From contig MLAK01000859.1 of the NCBI GenBank assembly GCA_001839685.1, forward strand, positions 29,170-53,549: 24,380 nucleotides of DNA, read 5' to 3'. Numbering within the stretch: the stretch's first letter is position 1; every line of letters starts with the position of its first letter. Of this stretch, positions 1 through 9,322 are shown piece by piece. The position numbers and the translations under genes were made by a program. This DNA is from Tritrichomonas foetus (Eukaryota; Parabasalia; Tritrichomonadida; Tritrichomonadidae). The notes under the pieces are model-generated. The model was not told the origin of the DNA and searched no databases. It worked only from the letters and a program-made list of their open reading frames with translations.

Positions 1-714
1 AACTTAATAAATAGCACCCAGCATTTGTATATTTACGGTTTTGATTAACTATTCTGATTTAATTTAAAAAGATGCAACTGTTTATGCAAGCCATTTCTCA
101 CAACATCAAATATAAGGATCGAAAAATGTTCACAGAGCACTGATGTATGAACATTTGTAATTATTTCACATCCATTTTTTCATTAAATTTTATCGCTATT
201 TATTACTAGATGCAAATAGAAATCCAAACTGGTGATGAATGGATATCCATTATATAAATATAAATAAATTATATATCATTTGTGAATGATAGGCCAGCCT
301 ATGCAGCTGCAACAACTCAACACTTAGAAATGATGAAATTCGAACAGAACATTTTACATTCGAAGAATAAGTCTAATTATAATGTAGGTAAAAGTTAAGG
401 ATAAAATGGTGATGCTTTGTTATGTTCCGTCGAATTCAACAATGATTCCGTGAAGGCAAAGATAATGAAGTTAGTATTGAATGCGATGAAATTAACAAGT
501 GAAAATGAATCAGGCGGATAATATGGTAAATATGTTTTGTTTGGTGTAATAAAATTTCCATTAGAAGATATCATAAACAAAGTAAATAACGAATTATGTT
601 CTATATTGATGTCTTGATCGAGCAATTTCAATTGTTCAATTTGATTATCAAGGTTCAACATTAATTCTTCTATTCGAGAATATTTCATATCTTATCCAGA
701 TAATGTTATATCTT
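1..714. other. Left-edge region without an intact gene
   Basis: This stretch is A+T-rich and broken by stops in all frames. The longest open frame is a 97-codon minus-strand reading at 395-688, which I do not recognise and which has no support beyond being open. A perfect 14-bp palindrome (AATGGATATCCATT) lies at 238-251. The strand and frame of the GH95 remnant that begins near 715 suggest its lost N-terminal half once lay here. I could not trace convincing similarity left of about 715, so the region is either spacer or too decayed to read. Confidence 0.4.
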
Positions 715-1620
715 GGTTGGCCATTTTCTTGGGGCTGGTAACCTGGTGCTGTTCTTTGGATTTTTCAAAATATATTTGATTACTATTTATATACTAATGA
801 TGAAAAAATATTGTAAGAATTAATTTATACAATGATGAAAGAATGTACTGTCTTTTATGATCAGATTATAGTTGAAGATAGAACAGGAAAATTAGTTTCT
901 TCGCCAACTTCTTCACATGAACATGGACCTCAAACGAAAATGTTTACGAACAAGATTGAATTTAGCAACATTATCATATTCCAATTAAATATTCACGGCA
1001 TTTAAATGTTGATTACGATTTAATTACAAAATGGTCTTAAAGATTTGAACGTTTTAATCCTGTAGCAAATTAAAGAAATAATATCATGAAACAACTCTTA
1101 GAAATCAAATCATCATCAAATAACACATTATTAGGGTTTTATACAGGTGATTTAATTAAAGTTGATACTATAGAATGGATTACTACTGCAATTATTTCAT
1201 TAAAAGACAGAGGCGATGGAGAATGGGTATGAACAGGAGATGGAAATCATGAACATCAATTAATTACATCGTGATTTGAGAATGGTATTTGCCATAGTTT
1301 ATGAGATACTCATCACCATTCCAAACTGATGGTAATTTTAGCGCAATTGGATATATCAATCTTTTACATTCATGACTTGATATCTGGAATCAAAGTCCAT
1401 TTGATGGTTTTATTGCTTGTGGTTAAAGGTTGGATATGATTGTAGTGAGCATAAAGCTACAGAAATTCGTCTTTCATAACGCATTAGATAGTGAACGTAT
1501 TAATCAACATGATGGTATTGCATTTTCCACAATTATAAACAATAAAAACGAAGTCATATGTTTCGAATTAATACTGAAAACAAAATCTCATTTTCCGGTG
1601 TTTCCGACGAAAATTACATA
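715..1620 (+). pseudogene. Decayed GH95-like glycoside hydrolase (alpha-L-fucosidase family)
   Basis: Pieces in successive + frames spell the C-terminal half of a GH95-type enzyme, a family that includes 1,2-alpha-L-fucosidases acting on host glycans. In one frame, 721-939 reads PFSWGW, PGAV, QNIFDYYLYTNDEKIL, MMKECTVFYDQIIVEDRTGK and LVSSPTSSHEHGPQTK. A second frame (954-1316) gives QHYHI, LNVDYDLITKWS, TGDGNHEHQLITS, FENG and DTH. A third (1316-1426) gives PFQTDGNFSAIGYINLLHS and SPFDGFIACG. A fourth (1432-1476) gives GYDCSEHKATEIRLS. Order and spacing match the (alpha/alpha)6 barrel, including the DTHPPFQIDGNFG signature. The copy is dead: stops occur at 739, 814, 957, 963, 1038, 1230, 1272, 1302, 1373 and 1424, and about 1 nt is missing near 1314. 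The family call comes from recalled motifs, so the subfamily is uncertain. Confidence 0.72.
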
Positions 1621-1704
1621 ATCACTGGATTCATCAGGAACTCCTTCACCATGCATTAACCATGACTAATTCATTTGATTTGGCGTTTCTATGTCAGTGA
1701 TTTA

Positions 1705-1990
1705 TAAACAGAATATATGAAAAAAGGAACCCTTTAGATGATACTCGATCATGGAATGCCGAAAAATCAATTTAAATCAATGATAACTAAATTGAATGCC
1801 GAAATTTATCAAAATGCGCCCAAAGAATGTAACTTTACAATAAATTTAATGTAGTTTGATCGGCATTCATGATGAATTCTTTACATAAAAACAAAAGTTA
1901 TTCATCGTGATTTAATGTCAGTCAATGTTTTTCTTGATGATAATTATTTTCCAAAAGTGGTTGATTTGGTTCAGAATGGTCTTTTTGGAA
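1705..1990 (+). pseudogene. Protein kinase remnant (TKL-like, subdomains V-VII)
   Basis: A degraded kinase core is readable. From 1711, EYMKKGTL, a stop, then MILDHGMPKNQF resembles the hinge and alpha-D region. At 1874-1896, MNSLHKNK matches alpha-E. After a frameshift, 1897-1971 reads VIHRDLMSVNVFLDDNYFPK followed by VVDL. This is the catalytic loop (HRDL, then N five residues after the Asp, as in HRDLKxxN) followed by the beta-8/DFG region, with the lysine of HRDLK replaced by Met and DFG degraded to DLV. The style HRDLKSxNVLLDDNxxPKIxDFG is typical of the large trichomonad TKL kinase family. Stops and frameshifts rule out a functional product. The distal end is uncertain: the open frame continues to 2112 but no longer resembles a kinase. 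Confidence 0.6.
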
Positions 1991-1999
1991 GAAATGACT

Positions 2000-2970
2000 C
2001 TAATAACACGACAATAAAGATAAATGTAACTTCACGCAAATTCATGAATACCAAAATCATGATTTTTCTTTTGTACAATAATTTTTGGTTATTCTTTATC
2101 AATGTAATATGATCTAGAAGGAAATCATGGCATTGATTGCTAATAATCTTCGTGATACAAAACTACATCTGACATTAAGAATCATAGTAATTGCACAAGG
2201 AACAGATAATAACTCAAAATCAAAACTTTATGTTCTTATTCTTAAACTTCTCAAAAATAAGATGTCAAGAAATTCGATTAATAAGAAATGACAAAATAAA
2301 CAAGTTTCTTCCCAGCTCTGCAAACAATAAAATAATAATTATTTGATGAAACAACAGATCTGATTATCGATATTATAAAAAATCTCCTCGACAGAAGCAC
2401 AATTGAATTTTTCTGGATATTTTTTTATTGAAATTTAACTGAATCTTTTTTAGTTTGTTTGTTTTGTTTGTTTAGCTCGTACGTAAGCAACTTGTATTTA
2501 GTTTGTTAAACTTTCTTGGGATTTCAAGATTAAGAAGACAAATCATTAATTAATTAATGATCGAATTTGATATCTATCTAAATTTATAGGCAAAAGCAAT
2601 GAAAAATATTTTTCTGATGGAATTAATGTTATTGATCATTTTCTTCGTATTAAAGTTGGAATTTCTTTCGTTCGAAAATTTCTATACATTCCGTAATCAT
2701 ATAAAATAAATTGAATGTAGTAAAAAAATAATCACAATTCAAAAAGTTCTCTCAATTTTTATTTTGAATGATACTATTGAAACATATTTTGAGTGCTTTT
2801 TGATCGGTGAGACTACATCCTTAAAAACCAAAAATTTATTCTGCAAATGAATTGAAGATGAATTAATTATCATTTATATCTATAAATTTTTCGTAGCATA
2901 GTTCTGACTATTCGAAACCTCACTTTGAGATTTTTAATTTTAAACGGACACGAATCCCCAAATTTTTTCA
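2000..2970. other. Spacer upstream of the Pol delta gene
   Basis: No gene is supported here. A perfect 20-bp palindrome lies at 2542-2561. Around 2450-2475 there is a short TTTG-rich stretch. Some reading frames remain open for 30-50 codons but show no recognisable motif. The region may include further decayed coding DNA continuing the two remnants to its left. The Pol delta promoter must lie at the right end; TCATCAT at 2968-2974, directly before the ATG, loosely fits a trichomonad initiator. Confidence 0.4.
2542..2561. repeat. Perfect 20-bp palindrome
   Basis: The two 10-bp halves, ATCATTAATT and AATTAATGAT, are exact reverse complements with no spacer. Part of this follows from the simple TTAA/AATT composition, so chance in A+T-rich DNA is possible. 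It lies about 410 bp upstream of the Pol delta start. Confidence 0.6.
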
Positions 2971-2974
2971 TCAT

Positions 2975-5900
2975 ATGCAAAAGGAAACCACTCCGAATGT
3001 TTTTACCGCGAAGGATGCAAAGCTCCCTAGTTTTCCAGATTTCTGGGGGCGCCCACCAGTCGAAGGTTATGACGAATTGAATTTTTGCGTTATTGATATT
3101 GTTTATCGAACGACACCAGTCCCCAACTCGACTTACGACCATCGCACAAATGGTGAAGTTGCAGTAGTCGATCTTCATGGTATTGACCAGGAAGGACACT
3201 CAGTCACACTTCACGCGCATGATTATGAACCATATTTTTATTGTTCGATTCCTAGCGATTTTCAAGCAGGTAGTATTAATCTTTTCAAAAGCAATTTGAA
3301 TAATGCTCTATCAGGCGTATCGAAAAATCCAGACGTGCCCGTTGTTCGAAAAGTAGAAATTGTCGATAAAAGAAATATTATGTATTATCATCCGGATGAA
3401 ACCCAGCGCTTCTTAAAGGTAACAACGCAATTGCCCAAACAAGTTGCATCATGTCGCAGAGTCATTGAAGAAGGAAAAGTGTCAATGCCAAATGCTCCCA
3501 ATTTTGCCATTCAAACTTTTGAATCAAATGTTGATTTTGTTCTTCGTTTTATGAATGATAGAGAAATTACCGGCTGTTCTTGGGTCACAGTTCCAAAAGA
3601 CAAGTATACTGTTCGTGGTTTGAAAGACAAAAAGACACATTCCCAAATAGAGGCTGATACAAATTATGCAAGCATTATACATCACGATACCGAAGATGAA
3701 TGGATGGCGATTCCAAAATTCAGAATTATTTCATTTGATATTGAAGTTGGTGGTGAACCTGATCATTTCCCAACACCAGAAAATGATCCAGTCATTCAGA
3801 TTTGTGCTTATGTTCAAGTCCAGGGCGATCCTGAACCACTATTTTCTGTTGCGTTTGTGTTGGACACATGTTCTAAGCTTGTCGGAACAGCTTTGTATCA
3901 ATTTGAAGAAGAAAAATCGTTGCTCATGGCCTGGCAGAAGTTTATTCGCTTCATTGATCCAGATATTGTAACTGGTTATAACATTGCTAATTTCGACTGG
4001 CCTTATCTCGTTCAGCGAGCCAAGAAAATCGGATGCAATGAATTTTGCCAGCTTGGTCGTTACATTGGCGAATATTCAGAAGCAAAAGATGTTACGAAAA
4101 ACATTAAAGTTCTTGGTCGTCGTGAAGGTAAAGAAGTCGATATTCCTGGCGTTATTAACTATGATATGTTTGTTTCTATTCAAACTGATTATAAACTTCG
4201 TTCTTATACATTAAATGCTGTTTCTGCACATTTCTTACATGATCAGAAAGAAGATGTTCACTATTCAATGATTTCCAAGCTTCAGAAAGGTACTCCTCAT
4301 GATCGTCATAGATTAGCAATTTATTGTGTTAAAGATGCTTATCTACCATTAAGATTAATGAACAATCTCCTTTCTGTTTTTACATCTGTTGAATTAGCAC
4401 GAGTCTGCCACGTTCCCTTTAACTATCTTTTGAATCGTGGTCAGCAAATTCGTGTATTTTCTCAACTTCTAAATAAAGCAAATAAAAGGAACATGATCAT
4501 TCCTGCAGTTAGATCTCAAAAATCAGATGATCAATATCAAGGTGCTACTGTTATTGAACCAAAAGCAGGATATTATACAACACCAATCCCAACTCTGGAT
4601 TTTGCATCTCTATATCCATCTATTATGATTGCACACAACTTATGCTATTCAACACTTGTTAGACCAGGTGACAAAGTTTCATGTGAATTTGAAACATCAC
4701 CAAATAACAAGCGTTTTGTTACATCTGAACAGTTTCATGGAGTTCTTCCTGAAATTCTAAAAGAACTTCTTGCTGCACGTAAAAGAACTCGTGCTTTACA
4801 AGCACAAGAAAAAGATCCACTTAAGAAGAGTGTGTTGAATTGTAGACAACTTGCCTTGAAAGTTTCAGCTAACTCTGTTTACGGTTTCACTGGTGCTACT
4901 GTTGGAAAGCTTCCTTGCCTCGATATTTCAGAAACTGTTACAGCCTATGGTCGTACAATGATTGATCAAACAAAGAATATTGTTGAAGAAAAATACACCA
5001 TTGCTAATGGTTATAAGAATGATGCTGTAGTTGTTTATGGTGATACTGATTCTGTCATGGTTAATTTCGGTAATATTACTTTAAGTGAAGCTATTGAACT
5101 AGGTAAAGAAGCAGCAGATTATGTTTCTCAATCATTCCCACCACCAATTCACCTTGAATTTGAAAAAGCATATCAACCATACCTTTTAATTTCCAAGAAA
5201 CACTATGCAGGTTTGTTGCATACATCAGCTACAGAAGCAGGAAGAATTGATGCTAAAGGTATTGAAACGGTTCGTCGTGATAACTGCAGACTTGTACAAA
5301 ATCTTTTACAAAAAGCGTTAGACTTACTTCTAATTCAACAAGATAAAGATAAAGCTATTCAATTTGTTAAAAAGGTTATTAGCGATCTTCTCCAAGATAA
5401 AATCGATTTATCATTCTTGGTCATTTCAAAAGCTCTTACAAAGAACGACTATAAGGCTAAACAACCACACGTAGAACTTGCTCATAAAATGGCAAAACGC
5501 GATCCTGGAAGTGCTCCACGTCTAGGTGATCGTATTGCCTATGTTATTACAGCAGTTGGAAAATCCTCAAAAGCTTATGAAAAGAGTGAAGATCCAATTT
5601 ATGTGCTTGAAAATGGTCTTCAAATTGATACCAAATATTACCTTGAAAACCAATTGCAAGGACCACTTACAAGACTTTTCACACCAATTATGGGTGAATC
5701 ACATGTTAATAATCTTCTTCAAGGACAGCATACTCTTCACGTAAAGAAAGCACCACTTAGAAAGACTGAAAAGCCAAAAGCTGGCTCATTGATGAGCTTT
5801 GTTCAAGTGCGTGAAACTTGCATTTGCGGAAAATCCCCCATTGATAAAGGTAAGAAACCTGTATGCAGCAACTGCAAAGACAGTATCATTGATGTATATG

Positions 5901-6109
5901 AAAATAAGATGAAAGAATTCAAATTTATTGAAGAAGAGCATTCAAAGCTTTGGGCACAATGCCAGAGATGTCAGAAATCACTTATGACACAAAATATTTG
6001 CACTGCTTGTGATTGTCCAATTTTCTACAAACGAAAGAAGGCACAGCTTGATCTTGAAGATATGTATAAAGCAATTAAAAAGTTTGATGGTTTGTTAAAG
6101 TTCCAATAG
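2975..6109 (+). CDS. POLD1: DNA polymerase delta catalytic subunit
   Basis: A B-family replicative polymerase that synthesises and proofreads DNA, chiefly the lagging strand, in the nucleus. The 1044 residues are complete and close to the family's usual 1050-1110. An N-terminal domain (about 1-245) precedes the 3'-5' exonuclease: Exo I FDIE with D255/E257, Exo II GYNIANFD with D341, Exo III YCVKDAYLP with D454. Polymerase motif A is LDFASLYPSIM (D542), motif B KVSANSVYG (629-637) and motif C YGDTDS (D690, D692), so both active sites look intact. The C-terminus carries the zinc site CysA (C949, C951, C964, C967) and the Fe-S site CysB (C996, C999, C1009, C1014), followed by PIFYKRKKAQLDLED as in other Pol3/POLD1 proteins. 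The start is the first Met; no other in-frame Met lies near it. CysA has C-X1-C instead of the usual C-X2-C. No terminal PIP box is obvious. TAG is followed closely by AATAAA. Confidence 0.97.
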   Translation: MQKETTPNVFTAKDAKLPSFPDFWGRPPVEGYDELNFCVIDIVYRTTPVPNSTYDHRTNGEVAVVDLHGIDQEGHSVTLHAHDYEPYFYCSIPSDFQAGSINLFKSNLNNALSGVSKNPDVPVVRKVEIVDKRNIMYYHPDETQRFLKVTTQLPKQVASCRRVIEEGKVSMPNAPNFAIQTFESNVDFVLRFMNDREITGCSWVTVPKDKYTVRGLKDKKTHSQIEADTNYASIIHHDTEDEWMAIPKFRIISFDIEVGGEPDHFPTPENDPVIQICAYVQVQGDPEPLFSVAFVLDTCSKLVGTALYQFEEEKSLLMAWQKFIRFIDPDIVTGYNIANFDWPYLVQRAKKIGCNEFCQLGRYIGEYSEAKDVTKNIKVLGRREGKEVDIPGVINYDMFVSIQTDYKLRSYTLNAVSAHFLHDQKEDVHYSMISKLQKGTPHDRHRLAIYCVKDAYLPLRLMNNLLSVFTSVELARVCHVPFNYLLNRGQQIRVFSQLLNKANKRNMIIPAVRSQKSDDQYQGATVIEPKAGYYTTPIPTLDFASLYPSIMIAHNLCYSTLVRPGDKVSCEFETSPNNKRFVTSEQFHGVLPEILKELLAARKRTRALQAQEKDPLKKSVLNCRQLALKVSANSVYGFTGATVGKLPCLDISETVTAYGRTMIDQTKNIVEEKYTIANGYKNDAVVVYGDTDSVMVNFGNITLSEAIELGKEAADYVSQSFPPPIHLEFEKAYQPYLLISKKHYAGLLHTSATEAGRIDAKGIETVRRDNCRLVQNLLQKALDLLLIQQDKDKAIQFVKKVISDLLQDKIDLSFLVISKALTKNDYKAKQPHVELAHKMAKRDPGSAPRLGDRIAYVITAVGKSSKAYEKSEDPIYVLENGLQIDTKYYLENQLQGPLTRLFTPIMGESHVNNLLQGQHTLHVKKAPLRKTEKPKAGSLMSFVQVRETCICGKSPIDKGKKPVCSNCKDSIIDVYENKMKEFKFIEEEHSKLWAQCQRCQKSLMTQNICTACDCPIFYKRKKAQLDLEDMYKAIKKFDGLLKFQ

Positions 6110-6604
6110 AATAAATTTGACATTTATTTTTATTAATTAAAGTAATAATAAATCACCCAATCTACTATTTGAGATTTTGTCCATACTTCTCACTTCATCG
6201 TTGAAAATATCTCATTTTTGTGTCGAGAAAATATAACCATTTCATTATCAAAAAACTTCAATTTTGTGTTAACATTCGTTCAGTTAACCACCAAACTTTT
6301 GAGAGTACAACAATCAGAAACCCGAATTAAAATTCGGTAGATCAGATTATTACTATCATATTTCTTTTCTTTTTCTTTTTCTTTTTTTTTAAAAAAAAAT
6401 ACTTTTACATTAGGATGTAAATATGCTTCATGATTTAAGTATGAATTAAATTTTGTGAATTTTACCGAATATCAATAAAAATATATTGATAACTTCAATT
6501 ATCCATGATAATATTTTCACTAAAAATATACGAGGTTTTTCACAACATAAAATATTAAAATCAAACAAACTTTATTTTATTTACAAAACAAACATAATAA
6601 AACT
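6110..6604. other. Convergent intergenic spacer with poly-pyrimidine/T9A9 tract
   Basis: This 495-bp spacer separates the 3' ends of the Pol delta gene (+) and the TRAPPC10-like gene (-). It holds a pyrimidine run of T4-5C units from about 6361 that ends in T9 (6382-6390) directly followed by A9 (6391-6399), a self-complementary 18-mer. On the minus strand, TAAATAAA-type sequence lies about 20 nt past the TRAPPC10-like stop. Both 3' untranslated regions must end here. I see no gene in it. Confidence 0.5.
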
Positions 6605-9322
6605 CTATTCATTATTTGAAAACGGAGAAATAAATGTAACTACAGGCTGTGAAACATTGATATACTCAGGCTGAATCACATATGTAATATGATTTATTGA
6701 TACAGTTGGCATCTTTAATAGGCCTGCACGAAGAGGGATAAATGTTATTCCAAATACTCCTCCTTCAAAGTTATTTATGTGATTATTCCCTACAACTAAA
6801 ATGTCTTTGGAATTTTCTATGTGAAAATGACATTGAGGCAAATTTATAGTAACTTTAAACGCCATTCCTGCTGTTGGAACTTTGGTGAAATTGGCTTCAA
6901 TCATTGGCCTCATAATACTTTCATTGATGTCCCAAGACATAGCAATTGAAGAGCCACTTTCATCTTTCAAAAAAAGTTTTAAGACATCATTTCCACTACG
7001 TTGAGCAAGGAGAAACAGAACTTCACCTGCTTCAATGGTTTGCCTCTTCCATACACTCGGCTGCATTTCTGCACTTTCAATAATAAATGGAACGGTAGCA
7101 GTATTTCTTAAACAAATGTGAGCAAATTTTTCATTTAAAAATCGCAAATGACATTCAATAGGGCATCTGAAATTAATATCAAATGAATGTTCGTAATCAT
7201 TGCTTAATACAGAGACAAGAACAGTCAATTTAGCAAAATCTGTGGGTTTTATTATTTTGCATATGATTTTTGATACAATTTTCTCACTATTATAAATATT
7301 ATTATCTTGATCACTGTTATTCTCTTCAGTCATATTATTATTTATATTGAACGTAAGAAGAGAATTAACTATTTCAAATTTCGCTTTGTTTTTCATTGAG
7401 ATACCATTTTGATCCGGAACAATAAGGGAATTTGTATCAAAAGACAATTTAAATGTGGAGGATTGTTGTGCTATTGTCGAAACATCAACCGAAAATATTA
7501 AAGGAATTGCTTGACAGAAACCAATTAGGGATGGAAAAGTAGCATTAATACTTGGTTTTTTATATTCATCCACATATATACGATGATCATTATTTATTGG
7601 CCATGTAAAAATAATAGCTCCTTTTTGGATTTCAATCCGATCAAAATCCCAAATTCCACTTTTCACAAAAACACAATGAAACATGATATGATTAATATTG
7701 ACTGTTGTGGAATAAAAAACTTCTGTATCAACATCATGTTTAAAAAACAAACTTGCAGAATCAAAAATTTCAGGGAAAACATCAGTAGTGGATTTATTTT
7801 TATTGAATTCTAGTTGAATATTTACATTGAATTTATATCCGATTTTCACATGTTTATAAAAACAATCTGAGCCTAGTTTTATTTTACAAAAGAAAGGGGA
7901 ATCTAAAACAACTTCTGAATCAAGTGATGAAGCTTCATTGAAGACTTTTATTCTTACTTCTTTGGATGAACGATCAGAAAGCAAAGCTTTAGCAAAAAAG
8001 CGAATTTTTGAGTATTTTTGCTCTGTGATTGCCTCAGTGAAATATTTTTCTGCTGCTATTTGTCCAAAACTCCAATTTTTAGTTAAATCATTAAATAATT
8101 TTTCTTTTGAATATAAAACATTTATTATTGTTCTTGTATAAACTTTTTCATTGACATGAAGTGTGAGCATTTGATAAATTTCATCGATCTGTTTTTCGTT
8201 TCCAATTTCTAAATTCACTCGAAAAAGTTGCAAAAGAAGTTGTTCAATCAAATCTTTATCAAAAAAAGACTCACCTAAATCAATCAGCGCTTTTAATGAT
8301 TGACTCACCCAATTTGAAACTATTAGTTTATTAATATTTTTTGATTCAAGTATTGAAATGTTCTGCATAAAATGATTAATTAACGATTTATAATCTTTTT
8401 GCTTGTAACAAGAAGCGAGAATTCCACATAAAGAAAAAATAAACATTGACATATCATCATCATTATCATTTAAATAAGGATATTCAGTGATCCAAATGGG
8501 CTCAATAGGTGGAATTATAACTCTATTACCCAAATCACTACAACTCTCATTCATATTCATATTCTCATTCGCATTTAGATTTTCATTCATACATCGTTTT
8601 TCATCCATATTTTGATTGCTATTTTCATTATTCTTTTGGATATGAGCATGATAATTTTCAATTAAGGGAAGGCTTGAGTATTCGGTATAGATTTTTTTGA
8701 AACCTATTTTGGCTGTTTCTGTGAATCCATAAAAAAAGAAAAGCAATTGGTGCCAAACCTTGAGTTTCATAATTTGATGCCTTGGAAGAGATTCAGAGTT
8801 GATTGTGTCCATGATTAAACTATCATAAGAAAAAATAGATTCAATAACTAATTTTTGAAATTTTACAAGAATTGATTCTGCTGGAATATCAAGATATTTT
8901 AATGTTGATTTGAAGGGAACTAAAAATTGTCGCTCAGCAGGAATTAATTGGGGAATAGTACCAAGATTGGGGCCACCAAATAAAGAACGTTCATGAAATA
9001 AAAACACGCACCAAGGATTTTCTTGTGATTTCACTTTTTCACACCATTTTTGAAGAGACAAAATTTTCTTGGGATCATCAGAAATTTTTTGTGCACGAAT
9101 ATGAAAAAATGATTTTGTAAATGGGTCTGATCCAAATTTTATATAATTAGAACCAAATTTTTCTTCAGATACAAATTCATATGTGAAATGTGCGCTGGTG
9201 TCACCAGACACAATATTTGGGAAAACTGCTGGAATTATAAAGGAAATGTTTGAAAAAATTACATTAGAAAATTCTTCCCATTGAGAATCTGGATCGGAAA
9301 CTGAAATCTTAAGTTTCCTCAT
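6605..9322 (-). CDS. TRAPPC10/Trs130-like TRAPP II trafficking subunit
   Basis: Probable subunit of the TRAPP II tethering and Rab-GEF complex acting at the trans-Golgi and early endosomes. The 905-residue protein has the layout of the TRAPPC10/Trs130 family. An N-terminal portion has a hydrophobic strand and PFTKSFFHIRAQ (67-78), comparable to the PFLHIYW segment of TRAPPC10, then a tryptophan-containing helix and WCVFLF (104-109). A helical, TPR-like middle follows from about 140, including KLKVWHQLLFFFYGFTETAK (186-205). The C-terminal third is beta-rich and resembles the immunoglobulin-like or ASPM-type domains of Trs130, ending in FIPLRAGLLKMPTVSIN. Residues 230-262 are a low-complexity Asn/Glu/Met insertion. 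It is shorter than human TRAPPC10 (about 1250). Identity rests on motif-level resemblance; TRAPPC11/13-type relatives are the main alternative. The stop is TAG. Confidence 0.6.
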   Translation of the reverse strand: MRKLKISVSDPDSQWEEFSNVIFSNISFIIPAVFPNIVSGDTSAHFTYEFVSEEKFGSNYIKFGSDPFTKSFFHIRAQKISDDPKKILSLQKWCEKVKSQENPWCVFLFHERSLFGGPNLGTIPQLIPAERQFLVPFKSTLKYLDIPAESILVKFQKLVIESIFSYDSLIMDTINSESLPRHQIMKLKVWHQLLFFFYGFTETAKIGFKKIYTEYSSLPLIENYHAHIQKNNENSNQNMDEKRCMNENLNANENMNMNESCSDLGNRVIIPPIEPIWITEYPYLNDNDDDMSMFIFSLCGILASCYKQKDYKSLINHFMQNISILESKNINKLIVSNWVSQSLKALIDLGESFFDKDLIEQLLLQLFRVNLEIGNEKQIDEIYQMLTLHVNEKVYTRTIINVLYSKEKLFNDLTKNWSFGQIAAEKYFTEAITEQKYSKIRFFAKALLSDRSSKEVRIKVFNEASSLDSEVVLDSPFFCKIKLGSDCFYKHVKIGYKFNVNIQLEFNKNKSTTDVFPEIFDSASLFFKHDVDTEVFYSTTVNINHIMFHCVFVKSGIWDFDRIEIQKGAIIFTWPINNDHRIYVDEYKKPSINATFPSLIGFCQAIPLIFSVDVSTIAQQSSTFKLSFDTNSLIVPDQNGISMKNKAKFEIVNSLLTFNINNNMTEENNSDQDNNIYNSEKIVSKIICKIIKPTDFAKLTVLVSVLSNDYEHSFDINFRCPIECHLRFLNEKFAHICLRNTATVPFIIESAEMQPSVWKRQTIEAGEVLFLLAQRSGNDVLKLFLKDESGSSIAMSWDINESIMRPMIEANFTKVPTAGMAFKVTINLPQCHFHIENSKDILVVGNNHINNFEGGVFGITFIPLRAGLLKMPTVSINHITYVIQPEYINVSQPVVTFISPFSNNE

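Noticed and set aside
238..251. 14-bp palindrome AATGGATATCCATT as a regulatory site
   Set aside because: It is short, in A+T-rich DNA and not next to a gene; a similar GGATATCC core near 22861 looks coincidental.
395..688. 97-codon minus-strand open frame as a gene
   Set aside because: It has no recognisable motif and lies antisense to a zone of decayed + strand coding DNA. Length alone is not persuasive.
715..1620. Alternative genetic code with TGA as tryptophan, which would make the GH95 gene intact
   Set aside because: TAA and TAG stops and frameshifts also occur, and the intact genes here use TGG for Trp; the phosphatase gene ends with TGA.
1430..1621. 63-codon + strand frame as a small gene
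   Set aside because: It is an out-of-frame reading over the tail of the GH95 remnant; the adjacent frame gives the family-like GYDCSEHKATEIRLS.
2870..3199. 109-codon minus-strand frame
   Set aside because: It is the antisense shadow of the Pol delta N-terminus.
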